Part shown: positions 41,020 to 49,620 of the stretch, in pieces | How the letters are laid out: each line of letters starts with the position of its first letter | Position numbering within the stretch: position 1 is the first letter of the stretch | Assembly: GCF_007992715.1 (NCBI RefSeq) | Contig: NZ_BKAU01000009.1 | Span: 1-64,000 of the forward strand | From: Chitinophaga cymbidii | GTDB lineage: Bacteria; Bacteroidota; Bacteroidia; Chitinophagales; Chitinophagaceae | DNA: 64,000 bases | Direction of reading: 5' to 3' | Position numbers and translations under genes: made by a program | The notes under the pieces: model-generated | What the model saw: only the letters and a program-made list of their open reading frames with translations | Database searches by the model: none | What the model was told of the DNA's origin: nothing

Positions 41020-43140
41020 TTACCAGCCGATGCCGTAATCTTCTCCGTGGTTGCTGCTGCCGCCCCACAGGCTGCCATGTTCGCGGTCGATGTAGATCGC
41101 GTTGATGGGGCCGCTGGTGCGTGCTCTGAAATACATGTTATATCCCATTTTTTTCAGCGCTTTTCTTGTTGCCTCTGGGGTGTTGCTTTGCAACAGGATG
41201 CTGCCGGGGCGGGGGCGGCGGTCTTTCAGCGCGGTGCCGCCGAGGGACAGCCACAGCTGGTCGCTGTTGATGTTCGCGGCTTCCGAGGCTTGCTGTACCG
41301 TCATGCCGAACTCTACTACATTCAGGAAGAACTGCAGCAGGTTCTGGTCCTGCGTATCACCGCCCTGTACGCCGAAAGCGAGGAAGGGTTCGCCGTTTTT
41401 CAGCGCGAGCGACGGGGTGAGCGTCACGCGGGGGCGCTTGCCCGGCGCTACCACGTTGAACGGGTTGAGGGCGGAATCCAGCACAAAGCTTTGCAGCCGC
41501 TGGCTCATGCCAACGCCGGTGCGTCCTGCGATACAGGCGGGTACCCAGCCTCCGCTGGGCGTGATGGATACTACCCAGCCTTCTTCATCCGCTGCTTCCA
41601 CGGTGGTGGTGCCCCGCCAGAGGCGGTCGTGCCAGAGGCTGTCTGCGGTGGATGAGGTTTGCAGCAGGGCTATTCCATCGTTCGCGGGCGTTGCTTGTTC
41701 CATTGCTGATGTGGTTTGTGACGCTACAGCCTGCTGCATTGGTGTTGCTTGTTCTGCTACAGATGTGGTCTGCGACGCTGCAACTTGCTGCATTGGTGTT
41801 GCTTGTTCTGCTACAGATGTGGTCTGCGACGCTGCAACTTGATGCATCGGTGTTGCTTGTCCCGTTGCTGATGCGGCCTGTAACGCCACCACGTCATGTT
41901 TGGGTGTGGCCTGCCCCGGCCTGTCATCATTAGCAGAATCGGCAAACTGCCGCCATTTTTCCAGCAGATGCTGTACCGGATTGGCCTTCCCTTCATATTT
42001 ATACGGATCGCCGGGCAGCGGCGCGGGATCATTCCTGTCCGGGCGGATCAGCTTTGCCCTTTCCTTTGCGTATTCCTTGCTCAGCAGTCCCTTGATGGGA
42101 GATTGCCTGTTAAAGCGCGGATCGCCGTAATAAAAATCACGGTCGGCAAAAGCGAGGTTCATGGTTTGATACAGCGTATGAATGTAGGCAGGGGAGTTGT
42201 ACCCCATTTTTTGCAGATCGAACTGTTCGAGGATGTTGAGGCTTTGCAGCAGCGCGGGGCCTTGTGTCCATTCCTGCAGCTTGTATACATCGATGCCTTT
42301 GTAGTTCACGTGCAGCGGCGCTTCTTCCAGGGGTTTCCAGCCGGCGAGGTCTTCCATCGTGATCAGGCCGCCCTGTTCCCGGCATCCTCTTACAAATTCT
42401 TCTGCGATATCTCCTTTATAGAACCTGTCGCTGGCGGCCATAATGGCTTCTTTTCGGCTTTTGCCCTTGCGCAGCGCTTCCTGTTCGGCTTCCACCATTT
42501 TTGTCAGTGTAACGAGCAGGTCTTGCTGCACAAAGATCTCCCCGGCTTCCGGCGCTTCCCTTTTTTCTCCGGGATGGGTGAGGAATACCTTTTTGCTGTA
42601 CGGCCATTCTTTGATCATGGCCTTTTGCCGTTCGATGCTGTTGGCGGTCTGTGCTTCCATGGGATAGCCGGCCGCCATTTCCATAGCGGGGGCCAGTACT
42701 TCTTTGAGGCTGAGCGTGCCGTATTCGGCGAGCATGTAACAAAGCCCTCCCGGTGTGCCGGGCGTTACGGCGGCCAGAGGGCCATATTCGGGCGGGAAAT
42801 TATAGCCTTTCTGTTTGAAGAATGCCGGCGTGGCTCCCGTAGGCGCAACGCCCAGCGCATTGATGGCGATCACTTTTTTCAGCTTCGGATGATAGATCAA
42901 CGCCTGTGTTTCCCCGCCCCAGCTCAGCACGTCCCACATGGTGCAGGCGGCGGCGAGCATGGCGCAGGCCGCGTCTACGGCGTTGCCGCCCTGCTGGAAT
43001 ATCATGGAGCCGGCGGTAGCGGCGAGGGGCTTGCCGGTGATGGCCATCCAGTGTTTGCCGTGAAGCGGCGGCTTTTGGGTTTGCTGGGCAATGGCGTTGG
43101 TAAATGGCAGCGCCAGGAGCAGGAATAGTAAACGATGCAT
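41020..43140 (-). CDS. Gamma-glutamyltransferase family protein with internal repeat
   Basis: This 706-residue protein has a signal peptide (LLFLLLALPFTNAIA) and the two-part layout of the N-terminal nucleophile gamma-glutamyltransferase family. The N-terminal start HWMAITGKPLAATAGSMIFQQGGNAVDAACAML is typical. The presumed nucleophile is Thr511 in RGTTTVEAADEEG, where autocleavage would separate the large and small subunits, and PSLALKNGEPFLAFGVQGGDTQ follows in the small subunit. An 18-residue repeat (residues about 410-485) lies just before that site and makes this protein longer than the usual family length of about 570-600. It acts in the periplasm on gamma-glutamyl compounds, or on other amides if it belongs to a sister group. 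Confidence 0.85.
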   Translation of the reverse strand: MHRLLFLLLALPFTNAIAQQTQKPPLHGKHWMAITGKPLAATAGSMIFQQGGNAVDAACAMLAAACTMWDVLSWGGETQALIYHPKLKKVIAINALGVAPTGATPAFFKQKGYNFPPEYGPLAAVTPGTPGGLCYMLAEYGTLSLKEVLAPAMEMAAGYPMEAQTANSIERQKAMIKEWPYSKKVFLTHPGEKREAPEAGEIFVQQDLLVTLTKMVEAEQEALRKGKSRKEAIMAASDRFYKGDIAEEFVRGCREQGGLITMEDLAGWKPLEEAPLHVNYKGIDVYKLQEWTQGPALLQSLNILEQFDLQKMGYNSPAYIHTLYQTMNLAFADRDFYYGDPRFNRQSPIKGLLSKEYAKERAKLIRPDRNDPAPLPGDPYKYEGKANPVQHLLEKWRQFADSANDDRPGQATPKHDVVALQAASATGQATPMHQVAASQTTSVAEQATPMQQVAASQTTSVAEQATPMQQAVASQTTSAMEQATPANDGIALLQTSSTADSLWHDRLWRGTTTVEAADEEGWVVSITPSGGWVPACIAGRTGVGMSQRLQSFVLDSALNPFNVVAPGKRPRVTLTPSLALKNGEPFLAFGVQGGDTQDQNLLQFFLNVVEFGMTVQQASEAANINSDQLWLSLGGTALKDRRPRPGSILLQSNTPEATRKALKKMGYNMYFRARTSGPINAIYIDREHGSLWGGSSNHGEDYGIGW
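41687..41913 (-). repeat. 54-bp tandem repeat inside the gamma-glutamyltransferase gene
   Basis: Four consecutive 54-bp units begin at 41687, 41741, 41795 and 41849, plus a partial fifth. Units two and three are almost identical. The encoded unit is QATPMQQVAASQTTSVAE. The frame is kept in all units, so the array expands or contracts by 18 residues without breaking the gene. Confidence 0.9.
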
Positions 43141-43180
43141 AGCAGGATGATTGTAAAGCTAATTTAATATCAAAAATGCA

Positions 43181-43188
43181 TATGTTTG
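43181..43188 (+). promoter_or_regulatory. -7 element of the antiporter gene
   Basis: TATGTTTG matches TAnnTTTG 25 bp before the antiporter start, in the short space shared with the divergent gamma-glutamyltransferase gene. No clear -33 box is seen. Confidence 0.45.
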
Positions 43189-43213
43189 TCCGGCATGTCA
43201 TACAAATAAGAGA

Positions 43214-44491
43214 ATGGAGAATTACAGCATCGTTATTTTCATCCTTGCCATGATGATAGGGCTGTCCGCCATAGCGGACAGGATCCGGCTGCCATACCCC
43301 ATCCTGCTGGTTACGGCGGGCATTGCCATCGGGTTTATCCCGGGCATGCCGCAGATCATCATCAACCCCGAGATCATCTTCCTGATCTTCCTGCCGCCCC
43401 TGTTGTACGATGCGGCTTTCAATATTTCGCTGCACGAGTTCCGGAACAATTTCAGGATGATCAGCACGCTGGCTTTTGCGCTGGTTTTCCTGACCACGGC
43501 CGGCATTGCCATAACGGCCTACTACGTTATTCCGGACATGACCTGGCCGCTGGCTTTCGCGCTTGGCGCCATTCTGTCCGCTACGGATGCGGTCGCGGCC
43601 ATGAGCATTACAAAAGGGCTCGGGCTTCCGCGCAAGACCATCACCATCCTGGAAGGCGAAAGCCTCATCAACGACGCATCCGGCCTCATCGCTTACCGTT
43701 TTGCCGTGGCGGCGGTGGCCGGTACTTCGTTCGTATTGTGGAAAGCTTCCCTGGAATTTGTAGGATTGATATTAGGCGGATGCTTTATCGGTGTTGTACT
43801 GGGCAGGCTGCTGGGCATCATGCTGAAACGGACAAAAGACAACAGCATTGTTTCCATCAGCCTTACTTTGCTGATGCCTTTCGTGGCTTATCTCCTGGCG
43901 GAAACGCTGCATGTCTCCGGTGTGATCGCCGTTGTAACCAGCGCTATCATGATATCGCTGATCATGCCGAAAACCATTCCGGAACAAACCAAGGTGCAGT
44001 CCAAAGCCATCTGGAACATCATCATATTTCTGCTGAACGGCCTGATCTTCATCCTCATCGGCCTTGAATTTCCTTACGTAATTGAAAGCATCGATCATGA
44101 CGACATCCTGCCGCTGATCGGCTACAGCTTCCTGATCTGCCTCGTGACGCTCATTATCCGCATGGGGAGGGTGTACCTCCAGCATTTCGATCTGCAGAAG
44201 AATTTCCGGAAGAAAAACACGCCGCGGAACAAAAGGGCGCTGCTGGACTGGAAGAACTGCCTGATCATCGGCTGGTCCGGCATGCGGGGCATCGTTTCCC
44301 TGGCTACGGCGCTGGCGCTGCCGCACCGCTTGAATGACGGTACTCCTTTCCCGGAGCGGCACACCATTATCTTCATTGCTGTTGTGGTAGTGCTGATTAC
44401 GCTGGTGGTGCAGGGCATGGGGCTGCCCGTGCTGGTAAAGGCTTTGAAGCTGCACCAAAAAGAAGAAGAGGTTTTTAACAATTCTTTATAA
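43214..44491 (+). CDS. Cation/proton antiporter (CPA1, NhaP-like)
   Basis: This 425-residue inner-membrane protein exchanges Na+ or K+ for protons and supports pH and salt balance. It has about 12 hydrophobic segments. The ion-binding motif reads ILSATDAVAAMSITKGLGLP and is followed by ILEGESLINDASGLIAYRF, both diagnostic of the CPA1 branch. WSGMRGIVSLATALALP lies near the C-terminus. The cytosolic tail is short (LKLHQKEEEVF), so it lacks the long regulatory domain of some relatives. It is a single gene; a structured element and terminator follow at 44548-44664. Confidence 0.94.
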   Translation: MENYSIVIFILAMMIGLSAIADRIRLPYPILLVTAGIAIGFIPGMPQIIINPEIIFLIFLPPLLYDAAFNISLHEFRNNFRMISTLAFALVFLTTAGIAITAYYVIPDMTWPLAFALGAILSATDAVAAMSITKGLGLPRKTITILEGESLINDASGLIAYRFAVAAVAGTSFVLWKASLEFVGLILGGCFIGVVLGRLLGIMLKRTKDNSIVSISLTLLMPFVAYLLAETLHVSGVIAVVTSAIMISLIMPKTIPEQTKVQSKAIWNIIIFLLNGLIFILIGLEFPYVIESIDHDDILPLIGYSFLICLVTLIIRMGRVYLQHFDLQKNFRKKNTPRNKRALLDWKNCLIIGWSGMRGIVSLATALALPHRLNDGTPFPERHTIIFIAVVVVLITLVVQGMGLPVLVKALKLHQKEEEVFNNSL

Positions 44492-44547
44492 CGGGATGGA
44501 GGATGAAATCCGTACATTCATTGTTCATCAAAAAAAAGGAGGTATTC

Positions 44548-44595
44548 ATGCAATCTACAGGATATTCATGGAAACCTTCAGTTAGTATCGCCTAA
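44548..44595 (+). CDS. Possible 15-residue peptide MQSTGYSWKPSVSIA
   Basis: This short frame starts 5 nt after AAGGAGG, a strong Shine-Dalgarno sequence that is unusual in this window. Its stop codon lies in the stem of the hairpin at 44579-44598. It could be a leader peptide, a small protein or chance. Nothing else supports it as a gene, hence the low confidence. Confidence 0.25.
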   Translation: MQSTGYSWKPSVSIA

Positions 44596-44635
44596 CTGGG
44601 TTGCTCCATACGAAAACTGTCGACGCAAAGGCGTC
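44579..44635 (+). other. Two hairpins before the terminator
   Basis: CAGTTAG and CTAACTG (44579-44598) form a perfect 7-bp stem with a 6-nt loop, and GACGC-AAAG-GCGTC (44622-44635) a 5-bp stem. With the terminator stem at 44639-44664 there are three hairpins in 86 nt, more than an ordinary 3' end needs. Confidence 0.45.
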
Positions 44636-44638
44636 AGA

Positions 44639-44664
44639 GGGTGTATCTGAAAGACGGTACACCC
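44639..44664 (+). terminator. Terminator after the antiporter region
   Basis: GGGTGTA and TACACCC pair around a 12-nt loop and are followed by TTTTTATTT. It overlaps by location the 3' end of the convergent T9SS-cargo gene and may stop both directions. Confidence 0.75.
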
Positions 44665-44667
44665 TTT

Positions 44668-46242
44668 TTATTTCAGCACCACGATCTTCGCTGTATGCAT
44701 CACCACCTGTGTATCCCTATACATGATCACGAGGAAGTAGGTGGCGGCGGGCAGGTCCGTTACTTCAATATTACCTTCCCGGTCGATGTCATACTGCCGC
44801 AATACCTGGCCCCATGCATTGGATATCTGCATGCGCATGGCAGCGCGTACGCCGCTGACACGTACTTTGAACCGCCCGTAGTTCGGGTTGGGGAAGATCT
44901 CCACCTGCTTCAGCGGCGGCACCGGCCGTATTTCGGAGTATTCCGTTTCGCCGTTGCGCAGCACTGCTTTCAGGCGGTAATAGCTCCATCCCTGGAAGTC
45001 GTTGTTGTCGATCGTATTATAATCGAGCAGGCGCAGGCTGTTGCCGTTCACCGCTTTGGTGGGCGCTACGCCCACTTTGGTAAATGTATTTTCTGTTTCG
45101 AGCCTTCTTTCAATTTCAAAATAATCGTTGTTCACTTCAAACCAGGTGGTCCACAGCAGTCCCACCTGTGAAGACGAGAGCCGGTTGGCCTCGAAGCGTA
45201 CCCATTTGATACGTGGGCCGGGATTGGCGCGGGTGGCTGATTTGGAAAAGTATTCGTTGATCTGCATGCCGGCCTCAAATTGCTGCGTGTGCATGGTGGC
45301 GGCCAGCTGCATGGAGGAAGTGCTCAGGTTACCTTCGGTAATATCGGTGGAAGATTGCGCGACCCAGTGCGGATTTTCGTAACGGTTGAGAAAGCTGTTC
45401 TGCCGGTTGTTCCGGTAGCCGGCTGTTTCATCCGCATCGGTATGTTGAAAGGTGATGGTAACGGGCGCGTTACTGATGCTGTTTTTGCCGATGTTCCATG
45501 TTTTGTTGATGAATGTGTCCGGCATGGCGGAACCGGAAATGGCGTTACTGTAAACATGATCGAATACCCTTGCCCGGAACACGTCCGTTGCGCCGCTGTT
45601 CCGGATCGCCACCGGTGAATAGCTGCCGGGCTCCGTGCCAATGGGGAACACTACGCTGCCGGACAGGTTGCTGACAGCTTCGCGATACAGTGATCCTCCC
45701 GCAACGCCGTTACCCGTTACTACAAACATCCTGTCACTGTAGCCGGTGATCTGGCCGGGCATATGATCCCCCACCACCAGGTTCCAGCCGTTCAGGAACA
45801 GGTGCCCGTCCCGGAAATGGAGCGTGTGGCGTATTTTCAGATCGTTCAGGTCGCCGAGTGCCAGGCCGTCCGGATTGTCGATCGTGAGGTTCGGGAAGCT
45901 GCTGCCGCTGTTCGTGGCGGCGTTGTACCCTCCGAACAGTAACTGGCGCCCCGTGTTGCCGTACAGGGGGTTATTACCGGAGAACCGGAATATACCACCG
46001 GTACCGCCCTCGTCCGTGAGCGTTGAACCGTTACCGTTAGTCCATCTTTTCCCGAGAAAATATAAAACAGATCCGGGCTTTGAGCCGAGTGCGCCGTCAT
46101 TCTGCAAATTGAGATAGAATGTTACCGGGAGCGCGCCCGTGGCACATACCTTGCCGTCAGCGGGGATGTAGATGCCCTGCTGCGCGGAGGCTTGCCCGAA
46201 AGAACAGCATAAAAGTGCGAGCGCTGGTATAATTGATCTCAT
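44668..46242 (-). CDS. Secreted protein with T9SS type A sorting domain
   Basis: This 524-residue protein has a signal peptide (ALALLCCSFGQASAQ) and a C-terminal type A sorting domain: VEIFPNPNYGRFKVRVSG, then MQISNAWGQVLRQYDIDREGNIEVTDLPAATYFLVI, and the end TAKIVVLK. Such domains direct export by the type IX system and anchoring to surface lipopolysaccharide. The central part (FSGNNPLYGNTGRQLLFGGYN, LHFRDGHLFLNGWNLVVGDH) is beta-rich. No enzyme motif is visible. It lies 2 bp downstream of the fibre-like gene 46245-47633, so the two are translated as a unit; the ATG at 46242 gives the signal peptide. Confidence 0.85.
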   Translation of the reverse strand: MRSIIPALALLCCSFGQASAQQGIYIPADGKVCATGALPVTFYLNLQNDGALGSKPGSVLYFLGKRWTNGNGSTLTDEGGTGGIFRFSGNNPLYGNTGRQLLFGGYNAATNSGSSFPNLTIDNPDGLALGDLNDLKIRHTLHFRDGHLFLNGWNLVVGDHMPGQITGYSDRMFVVTGNGVAGGSLYREAVSNLSGSVVFPIGTEPGSYSPVAIRNSGATDVFRARVFDHVYSNAISGSAMPDTFINKTWNIGKNSISNAPVTITFQHTDADETAGYRNNRQNSFLNRYENPHWVAQSSTDITEGNLSTSSMQLAATMHTQQFEAGMQINEYFSKSATRANPGPRIKWVRFEANRLSSSQVGLLWTTWFEVNNDYFEIERRLETENTFTKVGVAPTKAVNGNSLRLLDYNTIDNNDFQGWSYYRLKAVLRNGETEYSEIRPVPPLKQVEIFPNPNYGRFKVRVSGVRAAMRMQISNAWGQVLRQYDIDREGNIEVTDLPAATYFLVIMYRDTQVVMHTAKIVVLK

Positions 46243-46244
46243 AA

Positions 46245-47633
46245 TCAGAAGTTGCCTAGAATGATCCATCTTGTGCCTATGGATTGCACGGTATAAGAGC
46301 CGTTGTTCGAGCTGATCGTTCTGCGGTCGAATTGATTGCTGACGGATTCATCAACATACACATTTCCCCATCCGGACTGAAAATCCCTTGCGATATGATA
46401 TATCCTTCCGGTGCAGTTGGCCGCATCAGGCAGGTATACCGTATAGTTGTTGCCGTTATTTGATGTTTTCCTGATGACGACGGTGGACTGGTTTGCGTCC
46501 AGCGTTACAGAGCCTGTGTAAATATTTACACTGTTGGCCTTCGATCCGTTCACCTGCAGGGTGCTGTGCGTGGAATTGGTGCCTACGCCCAGTTGCGCGG
46601 TGTTATTGTTCCAGAACAGCCTGTCCGCCCGCTGCCGCACTTCCGAGTTGCTGGTGGTCGTCTTTCCCGCGAAGATGATCCCGCCGTCGGTGAAGTTGTT
46701 ATCACCGTGGGTGGTCACTACTTTATACCAGGGGTTGGGGGCATTGTTGGTAAGCGGTGCGGTAGTGCCACCCCATTCCTTCACGGCCAGTATCTCTTTA
46801 TCGAAATACAGCTGCGTGGTGTAGCTGCCACCCTGGAATGATAGTACGTTCCATGAATAAGCATCGGTGCCGAGCGGGCCGTTTTGCACGGTGCCGGTGG
46901 AAGGGCTTGCCCATATTTTCATGCGGCTGTTGGCATCGGGGGCATCTGCATTGCCGATGTCATTGCCCGGCAAAGTACCGTAGGTAGCGCCGCCGTTCAG
47001 GTCCAGTCCCGGTTCCCAGGTACTGTTGGTGCCGTTCCATTTCAATACCTCTCCGTTTGCCGGTGCGGTGGCCGAGATGTTGTTGTTCCGCAGCTTGTCC
47101 GCATTCCAGAGGCTGGTGCTGTGATCGGCGGTCATCAGGCCACTGGTATTGAGCAGCAGGCCGGTGCCGAGCGTAATTTCCTGCGTAACGCCATCGCCGG
47201 CGCTGTAGCGGCCGAGCAGCGATTGTGAGCTTACGTCCTGTATCTTGTTGTAGGTAACGGCCTTGTTTGTAATCGCGGTGGTGATGGTGCCGTTGCCGGA
47301 GCCGGTGACAGCGCCGGTAAGTGTGGTAGAGATGTTGCCGACTTTTTCCCAGGCGCCGTTCCTTTTGATGTAAAGGCTTTTTTCCGATGCATCGTTGACG
47401 AATACCAGCATGCCGTCGTCCGCATTGAACAGTTTGCCGCCGGTAAGTATTTCGGTCTTGAGCACGCGGGGAAGAAGCAATCCCTGGTTAGAGCTGTTAA
47501 GCTCCAGGATCGCTTCTTTTTTTACATCAGATGGATTATCGCCCAATTTCAGTTGCTGGGCGGCTGCATGCAGGGAAAACATGCAGGAAAGGCCGAACAG
47601 GATGCCGCATCGTGCGGCCGACAGGATCTTCAT
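46245..47633 (-). CDS. Secreted fibre-like protein, paralogue of the next gene
   Basis: This 462-residue protein has a signal peptide (GILFGLSCMFSLHAAAQ). The mature N-terminus LKLGDNPSDVKKEAILELNSSNQGLLLPRV is clearly related to that of the 610-residue neighbour. DGMLVFVNDASEKSLYIKRNGAWEKV follows, a block also present there. The C-terminal part (GVGTNSTHSTLQVNG, then YTVYLPDAANCTGRIYHIARDF, and the end SIGTRWIILGNF) resembles tail-fibre-like modules, which end in a similar tryptophan-containing strand. No T9SS domain is present. A surface adhesin or fibre is plausible, but the function is unknown. Confidence 0.65.
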   Translation of the reverse strand: MKILSAARCGILFGLSCMFSLHAAAQQLKLGDNPSDVKKEAILELNSSNQGLLLPRVLKTEILTGGKLFNADDGMLVFVNDASEKSLYIKRNGAWEKVGNISTTLTGAVTGSGNGTITTAITNKAVTYNKIQDVSSQSLLGRYSAGDGVTQEITLGTGLLLNTSGLMTADHSTSLWNADKLRNNNISATAPANGEVLKWNGTNSTWEPGLDLNGGATYGTLPGNDIGNADAPDANSRMKIWASPSTGTVQNGPLGTDAYSWNVLSFQGGSYTTQLYFDKEILAVKEWGGTTAPLTNNAPNPWYKVVTTHGDNNFTDGGIIFAGKTTTSNSEVRQRADRLFWNNNTAQLGVGTNSTHSTLQVNGSKANSVNIYTGSVTLDANQSTVVIRKTSNNGNNYTVYLPDAANCTGRIYHIARDFQSGWGNVYVDESVSNQFDRRTISSNNGSYTVQSIGTRWIILGNF

Positions 47634-47716
47634 AACAAATAGGGATAGGATAGTAACAAATAAGGTCGCAGAACAGCAGGAACGCCGCCATAAAAAGCGT
47701 TCCTGCGTTCATGGAT

Positions 47717-49549
47717 TTATTTTCTGATGATGTACCAGTTAGTGCCGTCTGACTGCAGCGTTACGAAGGTCCAGTCGTTATAGATCGTATAGTTGGCGCC
47801 GCCTTCTACCTGCGCGGAGCCGTTGGGCGCGATGGTCACTTCTCTGTCGATACCGCCGTTGCCGATCTTTTTGATGGTGTAGATGCGGCCTTCCACTGCT
47901 GCCGGCAGGTTCACCGTCAGCGCCGTGGCGGATGCGTCCACCAGGATGGTATTGTCTTTATCTGTGATCGCGTAGCCGTTGGTGTTCACCGTTTTGATGG
48001 CGAGGGACATGGAGCCTGTTACCTGCAAGGTAGAATTACCGGTGGTAGTGGCGCCGATGTTCACGTCATTCGCAAAGCTTTTTGCGCCCGCGAAAGACTG
48101 GGCACCGGTGCTCACGGCGCCGCGCGCTTCGGAGCCGGCAACGCCGCTCGCATCCGGCAGGTTAAAGCTCACGGTCTTGGTGGCGCCGTCTACCGTAATG
48201 CCGAAATCGGTGTTATTGGTAGTGGTAGCGAACGTCACATCCGGCCCTACGGTGTTGTTCGTTCCGTCGGAGATGCGCTGCACGCCGTTTTCCAGCGCGG
48301 AGATATCTATCAGTCTTTTTTCGATGACGTTGCTGGCGTTCTGGATGAGCACGTTATACGGACCGGTAACGGCGGTTGCATTCACGGTGTTCAGCGTCAG
48401 CAGGCCGTCTACCGTAGCCGTGCCATTCAGGTTGGCCGCGCCGTTGAGGTTGGTGACACCGGTTACATCAATGCCGTCAGCTGCCGTTACTTTGTCCTGG
48501 AAGGTTTTTTCACCGGCGAAGGTCTGTGTGGTGACGGACACGGCGCCGGGGTTGGAGGCATCCGCCGCATGCAGGGTGATCTCGTTGTTGTCCGTACCGC
48601 CGATCGTGATGCCTTTTGCATCCGGTGTAGCGGAGAAGGCCGCGGCGATCACCTGTTTCTGGGAAGCCTGCAACTTGTTCCAGTCCGTTTCCGTCAGCAG
48701 ACCGCGGGTGATGCCGGTACCTGCTGTGGGGATGTTAAAGGTGTGCACGCCCAGCAGTGTAGCCACGTTGAAGTCCGTTCCCGCATTGCCCACAGCAAAA
48801 CTCTGTGTGGCTTCCTGCGAACCATTCAGGCTGGAGATGGCGTTGTTAAACGCAGCCGAAGATATCTGTCGGCGGTTCACCGCACCGGTGGCCGGATCGA
48901 TCACCAATACGTCCACCAAAGTACTGCTGGTGGCGAGGTTGGAGAAGGTCACGCCATTGGCGACGGTCAGCGAATTGGAGCTGACGGCGCCGGAGAACTG
49001 GCCGGTGGATGCCGCGATGATACCGGATACCAGCAGGTCGCCTGTGATCTGGCCGTTGCCGAGCACATCGAGTTTGGCGGTGGGAGCGTTGGTGCCGATA
49101 CCGATGTTGCCGTTCGCAGCAATGCGCATCGCTTCCGCATCATTCGCTTTAAAGATCACCGAAGCGTTGTTCCTTGATCCGAGGAAATCCGTTGCATCGT
49201 TCACGGTGTTTCCCGCGCGGCTCCAGTTCAGCTCGGATTCATCCAGCGTAGCGAGCTTCTCCCACGCGCCATCCTTCCGGAGGTAAAGGGTCTGGTTCTG
49301 ATGCGTGGCGTTTTCCACGATCACGATCATACCGTCGGGAGCCGTGTTCAAAGGCGCTGAAGTCAGCATACCGGGCTGAACCCGCGGGAGAAGCAAACCC
49401 TGGCGGTCGCTTTCCAGTTCCAGCACGGATGCTTTGTTGATAGAGTAGGGCCTGTCACCTACTTTTAATTGGGCGTCCGCATTCAATGCTGCCATGAGCA
49501 TGCCGGACGCAAGCAGTACACGCATGGCGGTACGTAAGGGTGTTTTCAT
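47717..49549 (-). CDS. Large secreted fibre-like protein
   Basis: This 610-residue protein has a signal peptide (VLLASGMLMAALNADA) and the shared N-terminus LKVGDRPYSINKASVLELESDRQGLLLPRV. The middle has GIGTNAPTAKLDVLGNGQI, a common element of Bacteroidota proteins related to phage tail fibres, and repeated short Gly/Thr/Asn-rich beta units (LNGAANLNGTATVDGLLTLN). The end VTLQSDGTNWYIIRK is close to that of phage fibre receptor-binding tips. It is first in a three-gene unit with 46245-47633 and the T9SS-sorted protein. A trimeric surface fibre is a reasonable guess, not a demonstrated fact. Confidence 0.65.
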   Translation of the reverse strand: MKTPLRTAMRVLLASGMLMAALNADAQLKVGDRPYSINKASVLELESDRQGLLLPRVQPGMLTSAPLNTAPDGMIVIVENATHQNQTLYLRKDGAWEKLATLDESELNWSRAGNTVNDATDFLGSRNNASVIFKANDAEAMRIAANGNIGIGTNAPTAKLDVLGNGQITGDLLVSGIIAASTGQFSGAVSSNSLTVANGVTFSNLATSSTLVDVLVIDPATGAVNRRQISSAAFNNAISSLNGSQEATQSFAVGNAGTDFNVATLLGVHTFNIPTAGTGITRGLLTETDWNKLQASQKQVIAAAFSATPDAKGITIGGTDNNEITLHAADASNPGAVSVTTQTFAGEKTFQDKVTAADGIDVTGVTNLNGAANLNGTATVDGLLTLNTVNATAVTGPYNVLIQNASNVIEKRLIDISALENGVQRISDGTNNTVGPDVTFATTTNNTDFGITVDGATKTVSFNLPDASGVAGSEARGAVSTGAQSFAGAKSFANDVNIGATTTGNSTLQVTGSMSLAIKTVNTNGYAITDKDNTILVDASATALTVNLPAAVEGRIYTIKKIGNGGIDREVTIAPNGSAQVEGGANYTIYNDWTFVTLQSDGTNWYIIRK

Positions 49550-49562
49550 AGTATCAAGGATA

Positions 49563-49620
49563 AATAGGTAATAACATTATATAGATCGCGGATAATAGGT
49601 AATAACACTATATAGATCGC
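49563..49620. repeat. Two 27-bp direct repeats upstream of the fibre-like gene
   Basis: AATAGGTAATAACA-T/C-TATATAGATCGC occurs twice with a 31-bp period and a single T/C difference (49563-49589 and 49594-49620). It begins 14 bp upstream of the fibre-gene start codon and could be a regulator binding site or part of a phase-variable promoter. Confidence 0.7.

Noticed and set aside
41687-41913. Possible CRISPR array
   Set aside because: The 54-bp units are contiguous without spacers, keep a reading frame and lie inside a gene, so they are a coding tandem repeat.
41896-43128. 410-codon open frame opposite the gamma-glutamyltransferase gene
   Set aside because: Low-complexity aromatic content and no motif; the sense strand has a full enzyme.
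47979-49286. 435-codon open frame opposite the fibre-like gene
   Set aside because: Rich in Val, Pro and Ser in a way expected from the reverse of Thr/Asn/Gly-rich codons; no signal or domain.
49563-49620. Possible CRISPR repeats before the fibre-like operon
   Set aside because: Only two copies, separated by 4 bp, with no cas genes.
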